From: Acidiluteibacter ferrifornacis
GTDB taxonomy: Bacteria; Bacteroidota; Bacteroidia; Flavobacteriales_E; Vicingaceae
NCBI RefSeq assembly: GCF_009909615.1
Contig: NZ_WWNE01000018.1
Span: forward strand, 184,513-248,512
DNA length: 64,000 nt
Direction of reading: 5' to 3'
The translations under genes were made by a program, and so were the position numbers. Positions 26,312-36,320 of this stretch are shown here, in pieces. Below the pieces are notes generated by a model. It was not told where the DNA came from. It ran no database searches and saw only the letters and a program-made list of their open reading frames with translations. Positions within the stretch are counted from its first letter, which is position 1; each line of letters opens with the position of its first letter.

Positions 26312-27803
26312 ATGTTCAAAATTATTGACGTTAAACGTGTCTTAATACTATGTTTTTTAGGTTCACTTTTCAGGATTATATATGGGTTAAGGTATGAGCC
26401 ATGGTTACTAGCGCCTGATCATTCTGCTTGGGAGTTAATCATAGAAAAAGGTGTTTTTCGTTATGACCACCTTATTCATTATCCACATGAAGGAGGAACA
26501 ATTCTTGTTTCATTGATTAGTCTCCTAGTTGAATTTGTTACAGACTTTAGCTCACTAGCTATTTCGGCTATCTTAATAGACTTTGTAGTTAGGTTTTTGC
26601 AGATTAGTGTTGTGGAGAAGGTGTTCGGGAAATCAATTGGCTTATTGTTCGGTGTTTGGACTATTTTTTCTACGCCAACCATCATTCCTTGGGGAGTATT
26701 AAATTTTGGATTACATTCTATTTCAAGTGTTTTTCCTTTTCTACTTATTCTTTTTTTTTCCCAAAAGGAACAAAGTATAAAACAGAACCTGTGCGCTGGA
26801 ATTTTTCTTGGTTTGACAGTATGGTTTTCGTACAGCAATTTGATATTAATTCCTGCTTTTTTTATTTTCAAACTGTTTGAACCGAATAAAACCAGAAACC
26901 TGTTTTATGCACTACTTAGCTTAATAGGAGTGCTTATATTTCATTTAATGGTTCGTGCATTTTTTGATGCAGGATTTCATTTAAGTCAAATAGGATTGAT
27001 GTCCATACGAGGTGAGTCATTTTCACTGACTGAAATTGATTTTCTTGATAGATTAACTAGCCTTCCGAGAATAATAGCGAATTCAGGGATTGCTTTAGAA
27101 GATCCTTTAATCCCTGTAAAGGCAAGTCGTTTAATTTATTACCTCTATGGGGTTTTGTCAATAGTTGGGTTTTATGCCATCTATAAAAGGGAGATAATTA
27201 ATCAGAGTATTTACTTCATCTGTGGAGTTGTTATATTGTTTCTTTTAAGCTATATTTTTAGTCCATTTTTTCATTTAGAAAAATCGATTCATTTTATTTC
27301 TTTTCGACACCTGACGTATATACTCCCTTTAATTGCGTTAATAATTATTAATGGTCTTGCCCCGTTAAAACAGAGGTGGATGGTGATCACATTTTTTGGT
27401 TTTCGTTTTTTTTCAATCTATTCAAATGTTTACAATGAGAAAACCACCAGTGGATGTCATCAATAAAAAAGCAATAGGATGGGTTTTAGGAACAAAGTTC
27501 GGACACGATCCGCATCAATTAATTGCAATTATTGAAGACAATAAAGCAGAAAGTCAAATGCTTATTCAGGGAATAGGTTGGGGAATTTCTACTGCAATCA
27601 TGACTAATGATCAGATAAAATTCCAAGATAAGATTAACCAACAAGTAGATTTATTTTTCAAATACCCCATTTCCTATCATGAAGATTTATTAGAAGGAAT
27701 TGAATTTTCATATAGCGACAAAGTAAAACCGAAGTTGGATCAAGGTCTTATGAATGAAGTTGAAGAGGAAATTAGGAAAAGATCGGCAACTCCATCAAAT
27801 TAG
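26312..27803 (+). pseudogene. Polytopic membrane protein, GT-C-like, broken by a frameshift
   Basis: The first frame (26312-27466) encodes about 10 membrane segments starting MFKIIDVKRVLILCFLG. It resembles GT-C glycosyltransferase-like or dolichyl-phosphate-mannose transferase-like proteins, but no motif proves it. It ends in a short non-homologous tail. The second frame (27396-27803) overlaps it and encodes a soluble, charged continuation (VDVINKKAIGWVLGTKFG onward). A T8 run at about 27406-27413 is where the frames meet: one T fewer would fuse them into one protein of about 497 residues. This could be a true mutation, slippage or a sequencing error. Confidence 0.6.
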
Positions 27804-28099
27804 TTTTTTTAGAATGAGTGATTATCTTTAATCGATGGTTATTATCGGTATTCAATCAATTGGATGGCACCTATTCGATCGGACTTGTAGTCTGTTTGCG
27901 TCTATATCAGGATTATCTTCTCCTGATTTTTTAGTTTAGAGATTGAGTTCAACTTCAACCAAAAACATCTAACTATCTTCATTTTTATCCATCAGGTGTT
28001 TATACCCTTTTCACTAAAACGGGTATTTGTACTATTTCTTTACGAATTCATAGAGTCTAGCTTTGATCAAAATATTAACTATCAATTAAACTTAAAGCT
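27804..28099. other. Intergenic region upstream of the GH-A gene
   Basis: Nearly 300 bp without a gene. An imperfect hairpin lies near 28000-28025 (ATACCC-TTTT against AAAA-CGGGTAT) with unknown role; no clear TAnnTTTG box was picked out. Confidence 0.35.
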
Positions 28100-29230
28100 A
28101 TGTCAACAAAACACGCAATAGACAATATTCCAGGTCTTAAAAACATTAAAGGAATCTGTTACTCACCAGCACCATCCGATGATGCGCCTGCTCCACCACA
28201 AAAATTTTTCGATACAGATTTTACCAATTCTTGTTTCCCGTTACTTTGGGACGATGCAAATAGTGGGAGAGGAGATATTAAGAACCTAGCAAGCATGGGT
28301 GTTAATTTTATCCATTTGTACAATTGGAGTGTTCCTCCAGCACCTGGTGCAGCTTTAGGTAGTTATCAACGATCTCATACTACTTTTCTGAAGAAGTGTG
28401 GCGATGAAGGGATTAATGTGTTTATTCCTATTTCTAATTACTTTTTAGAGCAAATCCATAGTGGTAATGGTTCAACTGTTAAAACTCAAATTGCAGCAAT
28501 GGTGAATGAGGCCTATAATGGAGGCACCACTCCTTATGGTGGAGCGGCAATGTGGGGAATTGGAAATGAGTATGATTTAGCTCCCTCGTCTGAATTTGGT
28601 GTTGACGATGTGGTGACAGCAATGGAATATTTGGTAGATGCTGAAAAATTACAAAAAATAGAATCCGCTAATTTGCTACCGGTTACATCTCCTGTTTCTT
28701 TCGCAGTGCTTAAAGGTGCTAGTGGGCCAGGTATTGAGGGAGTTAAAGCACTAAAGACTGCCATTGAAGCAAGTTCTAAACTTGGTAAATCATTTTGGCA
28801 AACACGATTTGTAGCTTCAACAAATCCAAATAACAGTGGGTCTTTTGTTAATAATTACATTGCCAATACATTCCCTCAAGCTTTTCCTGATACTTATTTT
28901 TTCTTTTCAGAAATGGGAATAGATATTTTGGCAGGCTCATCTGTCACCACAGAAAAAGAGCAAGCTGATTACGTTTTGGATCAATTGAACAATACCTCTC
29001 CAAGTGGAAATTTTGTAGGTCGTTGCGTGTTCCAATTTTTAGATCAAACTGCTATGAAATCCGGATCTCAGGCAACATTTGGTATGAATAAGTTTTCAGG
29101 TAATTCAACTGAAGGAATCATTCAACCTCAAAATTATGTACCAGGTGGAGGAGCTTCTTACAAGGTGGATACTCTTACAAAAAAACCATTATATAATTCG
29201 GTAATGTCTTCCTATAATCCATTGAAATAG
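28100..29230 (+). CDS. Clan GH-A TIM-barrel glycoside hydrolase-like protein
   Basis: A 376-residue protein. DIKNLASMGVNFIHLYNW (about 59-76) and WGIGNEYD (152-159, candidate acid/base Glu157) recall clan GH-A enzymes, especially beta-1,3-glucanosyltransferase-like GH72 or GH17 families. FFFSEMGID has candidate nucleophile Glu271. There is no signal peptide at the N-terminus (MSTKHAIDNIPGLKN), unusual for an enzyme acting on polymers. A start further upstream was not found. Substrate unknown. It stands alone, followed by a strong terminator. Confidence 0.65.
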   Translation: MSTKHAIDNIPGLKNIKGICYSPAPSDDAPAPPQKFFDTDFTNSCFPLLWDDANSGRGDIKNLASMGVNFIHLYNWSVPPAPGAALGSYQRSHTTFLKKCGDEGINVFIPISNYFLEQIHSGNGSTVKTQIAAMVNEAYNGGTTPYGGAAMWGIGNEYDLAPSSEFGVDDVVTAMEYLVDAEKLQKIESANLLPVTSPVSFAVLKGASGPGIEGVKALKTAIEASSKLGKSFWQTRFVASTNPNNSGSFVNNYIANTFPQAFPDTYFFFSEMGIDILAGSSVTTEKEQADYVLDQLNNTSPSGNFVGRCVFQFLDQTAMKSGSQATFGMNKFSGNSTEGIIQPQNYVPGGGASYKVDTLTKKPLYNSVMSSYNPLK

Positions 29231-29255
29231 ATCTTATTTGCTTTGATAATGTTTG

Positions 29256-29288
29256 GCCCTACAAGTACAAATACTTGTAGGGCTTTTT
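29256..29288 (+). terminator. Rho-independent terminator after the GH-A gene
   Basis: GCCCTACAAGTA (29256-29267) pairs perfectly with TACTTGTAGGGC (29272-29283), loop CAAA, followed by TTTTT. Confidence 0.9.
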
Positions 29289-29581
29289 AATAGTGTTAAA
29301 TCTGTTTTATCAACACAATTGAATGGTAATTTGACAATTAAAAAGACTTCTCAATACAATGGGGATATATAGTATCATAGTCAAACCAGTTTAAAGGTTT
29401 TCGATCAGGAAAAAAGTGAGTCATTTATAGCTATCATGTATGCTTTTGTAGTTATTAGCTAGATGGGCAAGTTTAGTTATCTTTGTCCCCTTGTTTTAAA
29501 AATTAAAAGGCCAGGATACTCTTATTTTGGCATTTTTCAGTTTTTAGACTTTCTATACCACACAACTTTTAGTTAAAATAA
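29289..29581 (+). promoter_or_regulatory. Upstream region of the sulfatase-GDPD gene
   Basis: About 290 bp without a gene. TATCTTTG at 29478-29485 matches TAnnTTTG and would leave a leader of roughly 90 nt before the ATG at 29582. Nothing else stands out. Confidence 0.45.
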
Positions 29582-31804
29582 ATGATTGAGAGAATTACTT
29601 TTTTTATAGATCAGTTTGGAGATAATTATAATCTATTCTATATCCTTTTGTTCTACACAGCTTTTCTATTTCTGAATGCTAGTATTTCTTCCAAAATAGT
29701 TCGGTCCATCACTGCAATAACTACCTCATTATTCCTGATTCTGCAACTTTCTTCGCTTTACATCACACAAACCTTTATTGGTTATCAATTTTTTGTGCAC
29801 TTCAATGTTAGGGGAGTTCAGGGTTTTAAAGGATTTTTCATTGCTCACATTAGTCTTGCTGTTGTCCTTTTTATTTTTTCAGTCTACACTTATATTCAAT
29901 CAAATAATTGGTTAAGAAAGTTGAAAATTAAGTACTTAAAATTATACGCAATCCTTTTGTCGATTGTATTATTGTTTATAGTGCTAAATAAAAGTAGTTT
30001 TTTAACAGATAGCAAACCCTTACTTTCTATATTAAAGGCAAGAGAAAGTTCATTTGCTGAAGTCATGAAGAAAAATGACTTTCAAGGTTATATCACACCC
30101 GACCAAACCATAGCCAAACAAGGTAAGAATATTATTATTATTTCCATGGAATCTTTGGAAATGGGATTTCTTAAAGGAAAATTCGCTTCTTTAACACCGA
30201 ATCTTCAACGTTTGATGAAGTATTGGAATTTCTATCCTGTACAACAAAATTTTGGCAGTGAGTGGACTAGTGGGTCACTTTATACCTATTTAACGGGGTT
30301 TCCGGCTTTTTTTGGAGGACACGCTAACGAAATTTTTGAGACCGCATATAAGTCTGACATCAATAGCATTACTTATGCTTTAGAGAAGGCAGATTATACA
30401 ATGACCTATATGAATGGGGATGCTAATCACTCTGGTGTAAAAGAAATACTCAACACTTTAAATATCGATAAAGTAATAGATCGACAGAATAGTGAGGGTA
30501 ACCATACGTTTAGTTTTTATGGGTTGCGAGATAAGGATTTGTTTGATTTAGCTAAAAATGAAGTGAAGGAATTAAAGCAAGAAGAGGAGCCATTTGCCTT
30601 GATTATTTCAACCACAGACACCCATTTTCCAAACGGGATTTATGATGATCGATTTGAAGGTATAATTGGAGAAAAGGACTCAGAATTAGAGTTTATGGTA
30701 GCTGCTTTGGATTACATGATTGCTGAATTTATAGATTTTTTGGAGGAAGAAGGAGTTTTAGAAAATACGGTGGTATATCTATTTCCTGATCACCTAAAGA
30801 TGGGTAATCCCAGAATGTTTAATGGAACAGGAAAAAGGGAATTGTATTTAATAACTAACGCTTCAAAGAGAAAATTGAAGATTGATACCACAAATGAACT
30901 TTACCAAATTGATTTACCAAGAATTATTCTAAATGGAGCAGAGGTTGAGAATAATTTAAAGTTTCTTTCTGATTATATTCCTCATGATGAGGATAAAAAT
31001 GAATATTTAAAAAGAAATGTGGATTTAATCACTCAAATCAATACAAATGGAATTTATCGATATGGAGACAAGTCAACGCATAAAATATCAGAACGGTATG
31101 AAGAATATAAGAAAGATACAATGCGATTTATCGCTCATGCAGGAGGGAAGATAAACGGATATTTTTATACCAATTCTAAAGAAGCTTTAGATCAATCTTA
31201 TAAAAAGGGATTTAGGATGTTTGAATTGGATTTCTTAAAAACTTCGGATAACAAATTCGTTGCAGCTCATGACTGGGAGAGCTGGGCAAAACATGCCAAG
31301 TACACTGGAACTATTCCTCCTACACATTCAGAATTTCTAGCTCACCCCATTTATGATATTTTTACTCCTTTAGATATGGATAGTGTGAACTTATGGTTTC
31401 AAAATCACCCTGAAGCTATTTTGGTTAGCGATAAGGTTAACGAACCATTAGCATTTTCTAGTCTTTTTATTGATCGATCTCGCTTAATTATGGAGTTGTT
31501 TGATTCTACATCTGTAAGTGAAGGATTAAAAGCAGGACTACTTTCGGTAATGCCCTCCCAAACCGTCGTACAAAACTTGAAATTAGAAGATGTTATAAAA
31601 TGGAAGCAAGCAGGAATTAGGTATGCTGCGGTTTCAAGAAAATTTATACTCTCAAATGAGAAATTATTAGAAGAGTTAAGAAAGAATGAAATTAAAGTAT
31701 ATGTATACAATGTTAATCAGGAATATGACAAGGATGAAGACTTTGTCGCAAAATTTGAATTAGACTATGTTTTCGGGATGTACGCCGACAAATGGAGTTT
31801 TTAA
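29582..31804 (+). CDS. LtaS-like sulfatase-superfamily transferase fused to a GDPD domain
   Basis: A 740-residue fusion. Residues 1-140 hold about four membrane spans. Residues 180-470 form an alkaline-phosphatase/sulfatase domain of the LtaS/MdoB type: ISMESLEMGF (Glu190), candidate nucleophile Thr229 in GSEWTSGS, STTDTHFP and FPDHLKMGN (Asp403, His404). Residues about 515-740 resemble glycerophosphodiester phosphodiesterase: FIAHAGG (His519), FELDFLKTSDNK (Glu548, Asp550) and AAHDWESW (His563). One half could transfer and the other hydrolyse phosphoglycerol groups. The fusion is seen; the joint function is inferred. No frameshift is visible. Confidence 0.8.
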   Translation: MIERITFFIDQFGDNYNLFYILLFYTAFLFLNASISSKIVRSITAITTSLFLILQLSSLYITQTFIGYQFFVHFNVRGVQGFKGFFIAHISLAVVLFIFSVYTYIQSNNWLRKLKIKYLKLYAILLSIVLLFIVLNKSSFLTDSKPLLSILKARESSFAEVMKKNDFQGYITPDQTIAKQGKNIIIISMESLEMGFLKGKFASLTPNLQRLMKYWNFYPVQQNFGSEWTSGSLYTYLTGFPAFFGGHANEIFETAYKSDINSITYALEKADYTMTYMNGDANHSGVKEILNTLNIDKVIDRQNSEGNHTFSFYGLRDKDLFDLAKNEVKELKQEEEPFALIISTTDTHFPNGIYDDRFEGIIGEKDSELEFMVAALDYMIAEFIDFLEEEGVLENTVVYLFPDHLKMGNPRMFNGTGKRELYLITNASKRKLKIDTTNELYQIDLPRIILNGAEVENNLKFLSDYIPHDEDKNEYLKRNVDLITQINTNGIYRYGDKSTHKISERYEEYKKDTMRFIAHAGGKINGYFYTNSKEALDQSYKKGFRMFELDFLKTSDNKFVAAHDWESWAKHAKYTGTIPPTHSEFLAHPIYDIFTPLDMDSVNLWFQNHPEAILVSDKVNEPLAFSSLFIDRSRLIMELFDSTSVSEGLKAGLLSVMPSQTVVQNLKLEDVIKWKQAGIRYAAVSRKFILSNEKLLEELRKNEIKVYVYNVNQEYDKDEDFVAKFELDYVFGMYADKWSF

Positions 31805-31947
31805 CGTGAAGGCATGCCAAGTTTTTGTAGCCGTTTAAAAGGGATAGTTTTATTTTAGATGCAATTCATAATGGACTGCACTTTTCATTTTCTGATTAAT
31901 TCTATATACCTCCATATTATTTTACTTTCAGATTCCTTCTAGAATTC

Positions 31948-31955
31948 TATCTTTG
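31948..31955 (+). promoter_or_regulatory. -7 box of the glycosyltransferase operon
   Basis: TATCTTTG matches TAnnTTTG and lies 21 bp before the TTG start at 31977. Confidence 0.55.
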
Positions 31956-31976
31956 TAGGCTTTAAAACCTTATTCG

Positions 31977-33194
31977 TTGGCTCATAAACGCGTTTTATAT
32001 ATTTCATATGATGGATTAACCGATCCGCTAGGTCAATCTCAGATTATTCCCTATTTATCAGGACTCTCTAACAAAGGCTACCGAATTACGATTTTGAGCA
32101 ACGAAAAGCCACAAAATTATCATGAGAATAAAGCGGTAGTGGAAGAGAAGTTAGAAGCCGCCAACATTCAGTGGAAATTTACCTTTTATTCCAATAAACC
32201 TCCAGTTGTATCTACAGCTTTTGGCGTTAGACGTATGCGAAAAATGGCTTTTCATTTGGCTAAAAAACAGTCTTTTGATATTATTCATTGTCGTTCTATT
32301 TTAGCAACTATGGTAGGCGATAGTGTCCGTAAAAAGTTGGGTGGAAAACTCATTTTTGATATCAGAGGATTTTGGGCAGACGAGCGGGTTGAAGGTGGTT
32401 TATGGAAATTGGATAATAAATTGTACAACGCCATTTACACCTATTTTAAAAAGAAGGAAAAGGAATTTTTTAAAACAGCAGATGCAGTTATTACCTTGAC
32501 AGAGAACGCTAAAAATCATGTTTTAGAGCACTTCAAAACCAAGGAGAATTTCCAAGTAGTCCCATGTGCGGTAGATTTGGATCATTTTAACCCCGATCAT
32601 TTAAATCAGACACTGATAAGTGATTTGAAAACCAAATGGGGGGTACAACCAGATGATTTTGTTTTGAGTTATGTAGGCTCGTTAGGAACACGATACCGTT
32701 TAAAGGAAATGTTGCAGTTTTTTAAGCACTTACTTACTTTAGAGCCTAAGTCTAAGTTTTTATTTATTACCAAAAGTGATACTTCTCAGATTTATAAATA
32801 TTGCGATGAACTAAAAATTAATACCAATAAAATCATAATTGATAGTTGCTCGTATGGAGAAATACCCAATTATATCGCTGTTAGTCAGGCATCCATTTTT
32901 TTTATTGTAACTTCATTTTCTGGAAAGGCAGTCAGTCCAACCAAGCAAGGCGAAATTATGAGCTTAGGTCTGCCTATAGTATGCAATGCAAATTTGGGTG
33001 ATTCGGATACGATTTTAAAGGAAACAAATACTGGAATTGTTCCTCCAGATTATTCAGATCAATCTTTAAAAAACAGTGCAGAAGAGTTGTTGAGTTTTAC
33101 TACTAATGCAGCAACTATTCGTGCAGCAGCCAACGAATACTTTGCTCTTGACAAAGCAGTGGAAAAGTATCATTCAGTTTATAAAAATCTTTAG
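31977..33194 (+). CDS. Glycosyltransferase, GT4-like
   Basis: A 405-residue GT-B fold glycosyltransferase. The N-terminal Rossmann half begins KRVLYISYDGLTDPLGQSQ, and HCRSILATMVGD and FDIRGFWADERVEGG are typical. The C-terminal half has FVLSYVGSLGTRYRLKEML and SPTKQGEIMSLGLPIVCN with the family E-x7-E-like region. Probably transfers a sugar from a nucleotide donor in surface glycan synthesis. The start is a TTG at 31977: no in-frame ATG precedes the homologous region, and a promoter box lies just upstream. First of three surface-glycan-type genes. Confidence 0.85.
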   Translation: MAHKRVLYISYDGLTDPLGQSQIIPYLSGLSNKGYRITILSNEKPQNYHENKAVVEEKLEAANIQWKFTFYSNKPPVVSTAFGVRRMRKMAFHLAKKQSFDIIHCRSILATMVGDSVRKKLGGKLIFDIRGFWADERVEGGLWKLDNKLYNAIYTYFKKKEKEFFKTADAVITLTENAKNHVLEHFKTKENFQVVPCAVDLDHFNPDHLNQTLISDLKTKWGVQPDDFVLSYVGSLGTRYRLKEMLQFFKHLLTLEPKSKFLFITKSDTSQIYKYCDELKINTNKIIIDSCSYGEIPNYIAVSQASIFFIVTSFSGKAVSPTKQGEIMSLGLPIVCNANLGDSDTILKETNTGIVPPDYSDQSLKNSAEELLSFTTNAATIRAAANEYFALDKAVEKYHSVYKNL

Positions 33195-33218
33195 TTTTTT
33201 TGCACCAAATTCATCCCT

Positions 33219-34118
33219 ATGGTTCCCTACAATCGGCAAGCTGAAACAACCAAAGAAATTAATGGAAAACCCATTGCCTGTTTCGGAGCAGGGACAGAAA
33301 ATATAGATACTGTTACAGTTGCTTCTTTTGGAGATGAATGGCTCAAGTTTGACGCTTTTTCAGCAGAAGAAATCAAAAATGCTGGAGACCAGTATTTCGA
33401 TATTGTTAGTAGTAAAATGTTGAATTCTAGTTCTAAAGTGCTGGATTTAGGTTGTGGGTCAGGACGATGGACCAAATACATGGCCGACAAAGCAGGTTTT
33501 ATAGAAGCAGTAGATCCAAGTGAGGCTGTTTTTAGTGCTGCGGCTGTTTATGGCGATTTGCCGAACGTTCGTTTTTCTCAAGCAGGCGTTGATACGATTC
33601 CTTTTGCAGATGAAAGTTTTGATTTTGTGATTTCATTAGGTGTTTTGCACCATATACCTGATACTGCAAAGGCCTTGGCAACGCTAATGAAGAAGGTTAA
33701 AACAGGTGGCTTCGCCTTAATTTATTTGTATTACGCATTAGATAATCGAGGGTTTTTATACCGATTAATATTTAATCTAAGCACATTAATTCGTAGAGTC
33801 GTTTCAGCACTTCCTAAAGGATTGAAACACTTTGTGTGCGATTTGTTAGCTATTTTTATTTATTTACCTTTTGTCGGACTTTCAAAATTGGTCAAAGCGC
33901 TGATACCAGGGAAAATGTATATGAAAATACCTTTGGCCTATTACCGCGATAAAAGTTGGAATATCATCCGAAATGATGCATTGGATCGCTTTGGAACACC
34001 ATTGGAACAACGCTTTTCCAAGCAACAGATTACTGATATGCTAGAGCTAGCAGGAATGCATAATTTTCAATTTTCTGAAGGGGAGCCCTATTGGCATGTC
34101 GTAGCTCAGAAAAAGTAA
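33219..34118 (+). CDS. Class I SAM-dependent methyltransferase
   Basis: A 299-residue protein. The SAM-binding motif I VLDLGCGSGRWTKYMA (residues about 72-87), acidic loop EAVDPSEAV and post-motif ISLGVLHHIPD match Methyltransf_11/UbiE-like enzymes. The C-terminal ~130 residues include a hydrophobic stretch around LLAIFIYLPFVGLSKLVKAL, possibly membrane-associating. It sits between two glycosyltransferase genes, so a glycan or lipid-linked sugar substrate is plausible but unproven. Confidence 0.82.
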   Translation: MVPYNRQAETTKEINGKPIACFGAGTENIDTVTVASFGDEWLKFDAFSAEEIKNAGDQYFDIVSSKMLNSSSKVLDLGCGSGRWTKYMADKAGFIEAVDPSEAVFSAAAVYGDLPNVRFSQAGVDTIPFADESFDFVISLGVLHHIPDTAKALATLMKKVKTGGFALIYLYYALDNRGFLYRLIFNLSTLIRRVVSALPKGLKHFVCDLLAIFIYLPFVGLSKLVKALIPGKMYMKIPLAYYRDKSWNIIRNDALDRFGTPLEQRFSKQQITDMLELAGMHNFQFSEGEPYWHVVAQKK

Positions 34119-34127
34119 TAGACAGTT

Positions 34128-35225
34128 ATGAGAAAAAGAGTATTGTTTATCGCAAATCATCGTTTGGATCGGTCGCCTGGTCAGCGATTTCGCTTTGAAC
34201 AGTATTTAGATTTTTTAAAAGCAAATGGATACGATTGGGAACTGTCAAATATCATTTCAGAAAAAGACGATAAAATACTTTATCAGAAAGGAAAGTATTT
34301 TCAAAAAGCATTAATCGCTTTTAAATCGTGGTGGAAACGATGGAAAGATGCCAAAAGAGCAGATGATTTCGATCTTATTTTTGTGTTTAGAGAAGCATTG
34401 TTAACTGGAAGTTCCTATTTTGAAAAGCGATTTGGACAATCAAAAGCAAAAGTTATTTTTGACTTTGATGATGCTATATGGTTACCTAATGTATCAGCTG
34501 GAAATAAAGCGCTTCAAATATTAAAGAAGCCGTCCAAAACCGAATCTATCATTGGATTTGCAGATATGGTTTTTGCAGGAAACCCATACTTGGCCAAATT
34601 TGCAAAACATTACTGTCGGAATGTAAAAGTGATTCCAACAACGATAGACACGGCGTATCACATCCGGAAGAGCCAAAACCCTTCAGATCGGATATGCATA
34701 GGTTGGACAGGAACTCAAACGACTTTGAAATACTTGGACCCATTGAAACCAATATTTATTGAGCTACAGAAAAAGTATGGTCGCAAAATTTATTTTAAAA
34801 TCATTTGTGATCAACCATGGAGTCTTGAAGGAATTGATTTGGTCAATGAAAAGTGGAATAAGACCAAAGAAATTGATCAGTTGAATACCATTGATATAGG
34901 TGTAATGCCTTTGACCGAAGATGCTTGGAGTTTAGGGAAGTGTGGATTCAAAGGTTTGCAATACATGGCCATGGAATCAGCTGCTATTTTATCACCTGTT
35001 GGTGTAAATAAAGAAATTATAGAACACGAAAAGAACGGCTTTTTAGCAGAAACTTCAGAAGATTGGATGAGAACATTATCTTTGCTCATCGAAAATGAAG
35101 ATTTGAGAAATCAGATAGGTAAAGAAGCACGGAAAACGATAGAACAACGCTACTCTGTTAAGGCTTATCAACTGAATTACTTAAATTATTTTAATGAACT
35201 AACTGAACAAAAAATAGATAAATGA
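34128..35225 (+). CDS. Glycosyltransferase, GT4-like
   Basis: A 365-residue GT-B type protein. [21 protein letters not shown] opens the N-terminal domain, [11 protein letters not shown] follows, and [16 protein letters not shown] starts the C-terminal nucleotide-sugar domain. The [20 protein letters not shown] and [19 protein letters not shown] region supplies the donor-binding part. It follows the methyltransferase by 9 bp and overlaps gcvT by 4 bp (ATGA), so translation of gcvT is coupled to it. Confidence 0.83.
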   Translation: MRKRVLFIANHRLDRSPGQRFRFEQYLDFLKANGYDWELSNIISEKDDKILYQKGKYFQKALIAFKSWWKRWKDAKRADDFDLIFVFREALLTGSSYFEKRFGQSKAKVIFDFDDAIWLPNVSAGNKALQILKKPSKTESIIGFADMVFAGNPYLAKFAKHYCRNVKVIPTTIDTAYHIRKSQNPSDRICIGWTGTQTTLKYLDPLKPIFIELQKKYGRKIYFKIICDQPWSLEGIDLVNEKWNKTKEIDQLNTIDIGVMPLTEDAWSLGKCGFKGLQYMAMESAAILSPVGVNKEIIEHEKNGFLAETSEDWMRTLSLLIENEDLRNQIGKEARKTIEQRYSVKAYQLNYLNYFNELTEQKIDK

Positions 35226-36298
35226 AGACAACAGCTTTAACACAAAAACACATAGAATTAGGAGCTAAGATGGTTCCTTTTGCAGGATATAATATGCCAT
35301 TACAGTATACTGGGCTGACAGATGAGCATTTAGCAGTAAGAAATAGTGTAGGCGTTTTCGACGTGTCTCACATGGGAGAATTTATTGTAAGAGGAAGTGG
35401 AGCGTTAGAGTTGATCCAAAAAATTTCTACTAACGATGCGGCTAAGTTAGTACCTGGTAAAGTACAGTATTCATGCATGCCCAATGGGAAAGGTGGAATA
35501 GTAGATGATTTATTGATCTATATGTTAAGCGATGATAGCTATTTGCTAGTCGTAAATGCTTCTAACATTGAGAAAGATTGGCAGTGGATTTCGGCTCAAA
35601 ATACTTTTGGAGCAGAAATGATTGATATTTCAGAAAAAACTACATTGTTGGCCGTTCAAGGTCCTAAAGCAGCAGCAGCTCTGCAGTCATTGACGGATAT
35701 TAATCTGTCTGAAATGGTCTATTACACCTTTGAGCGTGGAAAGTTCGCAGGTTGTGATAATGTCATTGTTTCAGCAACAGGATATACAGGTTCGGGTGGT
35801 TTTGAGTTATATTTTGATAACGAACATGCAGATAAGGTTTGGGACGCCATTTTTAAAGCAGGTGCCGGAGAAGGAATTGTGCCAGCAGGATTAGGTTGTA
35901 GAGATACTTTAAGACTAGAAAAAGGTTTTTGCCTATATGGTAATGATATCGACGATACCACTTCTCCGATAGAAGCAGGTTTAGGATGGGTAACTAAGTT
36001 CACCAAAGACTTTATCGATGCAGAAACATTTAAAAAGCAAAAAGAAGAAGGCGTTGCTAGGAAATTAGTAGGCTTTAAAATGGAAGATAGGGGAATTCCT
36101 CGTCAGCATTATAAGGTAATGGACGCTGATGGAAATGAGATTGGTGAAGTAACATCGGGAACGAGCTCTCCTTCATTGAAAGTTGGTTTGGGTTTAGCTT
36201 ATGTTAAGACTGAATTTGCAAAGGCCGATACAGAAATCTATATTGACATCAGAAATAAGGCAGCTAAAGCGGTAGTTACCAAAACTCCATTTTTATAA
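35222..36298 (+). CDS. gcvT: Glycine cleavage system T protein (aminomethyltransferase)
   Basis: A 358-residue T protein that releases ammonia and transfers the one-carbon unit from aminomethyl-lipoyl-GcvH to tetrahydrofolate. The N-terminal [13 protein letters not shown] and FDVSHMGEF, the folate-binding [14 protein letters not shown] and [19 protein letters not shown] are all typical. Length is normal. It overlaps the preceding glycosyltransferase by four bases. gcvH and gcvP are not in the window; the lipoate ligase at 5046 would serve the same system. Confidence 0.95.
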   Translation: MKTTALTQKHIELGAKMVPFAGYNMPLQYTGLTDEHLAVRNSVGVFDVSHMGEFIVRGSGALELIQKISTNDAAKLVPGKVQYSCMPNGKGGIVDDLLIYMLSDDSYLLVVNASNIEKDWQWISAQNTFGAEMIDISEKTTLLAVQGPKAAAALQSLTDINLSEMVYYTFERGKFAGCDNVIVSATGYTGSGGFELYFDNEHADKVWDAIFKAGAGEGIVPAGLGCRDTLRLEKGFCLYGNDIDDTTSPIEAGLGWVTKFTKDFIDAETFKKQKEEGVARKLVGFKMEDRGIPRQHYKVMDADGNEIGEVTSGTSSPSLKVGLGLAYVKTEFAKADTEIYIDIRNKAAKAVVTKTPFL

Positions 36299-36320
36299 AT
36301 AGAATTTAAATTTTTAGCGA

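Noticed and set aside
27840-28100. Riboswitch or regulatory RNA upstream of the GH-A gene
   Set aside because: Only one imperfect hairpin is visible; no known motif.
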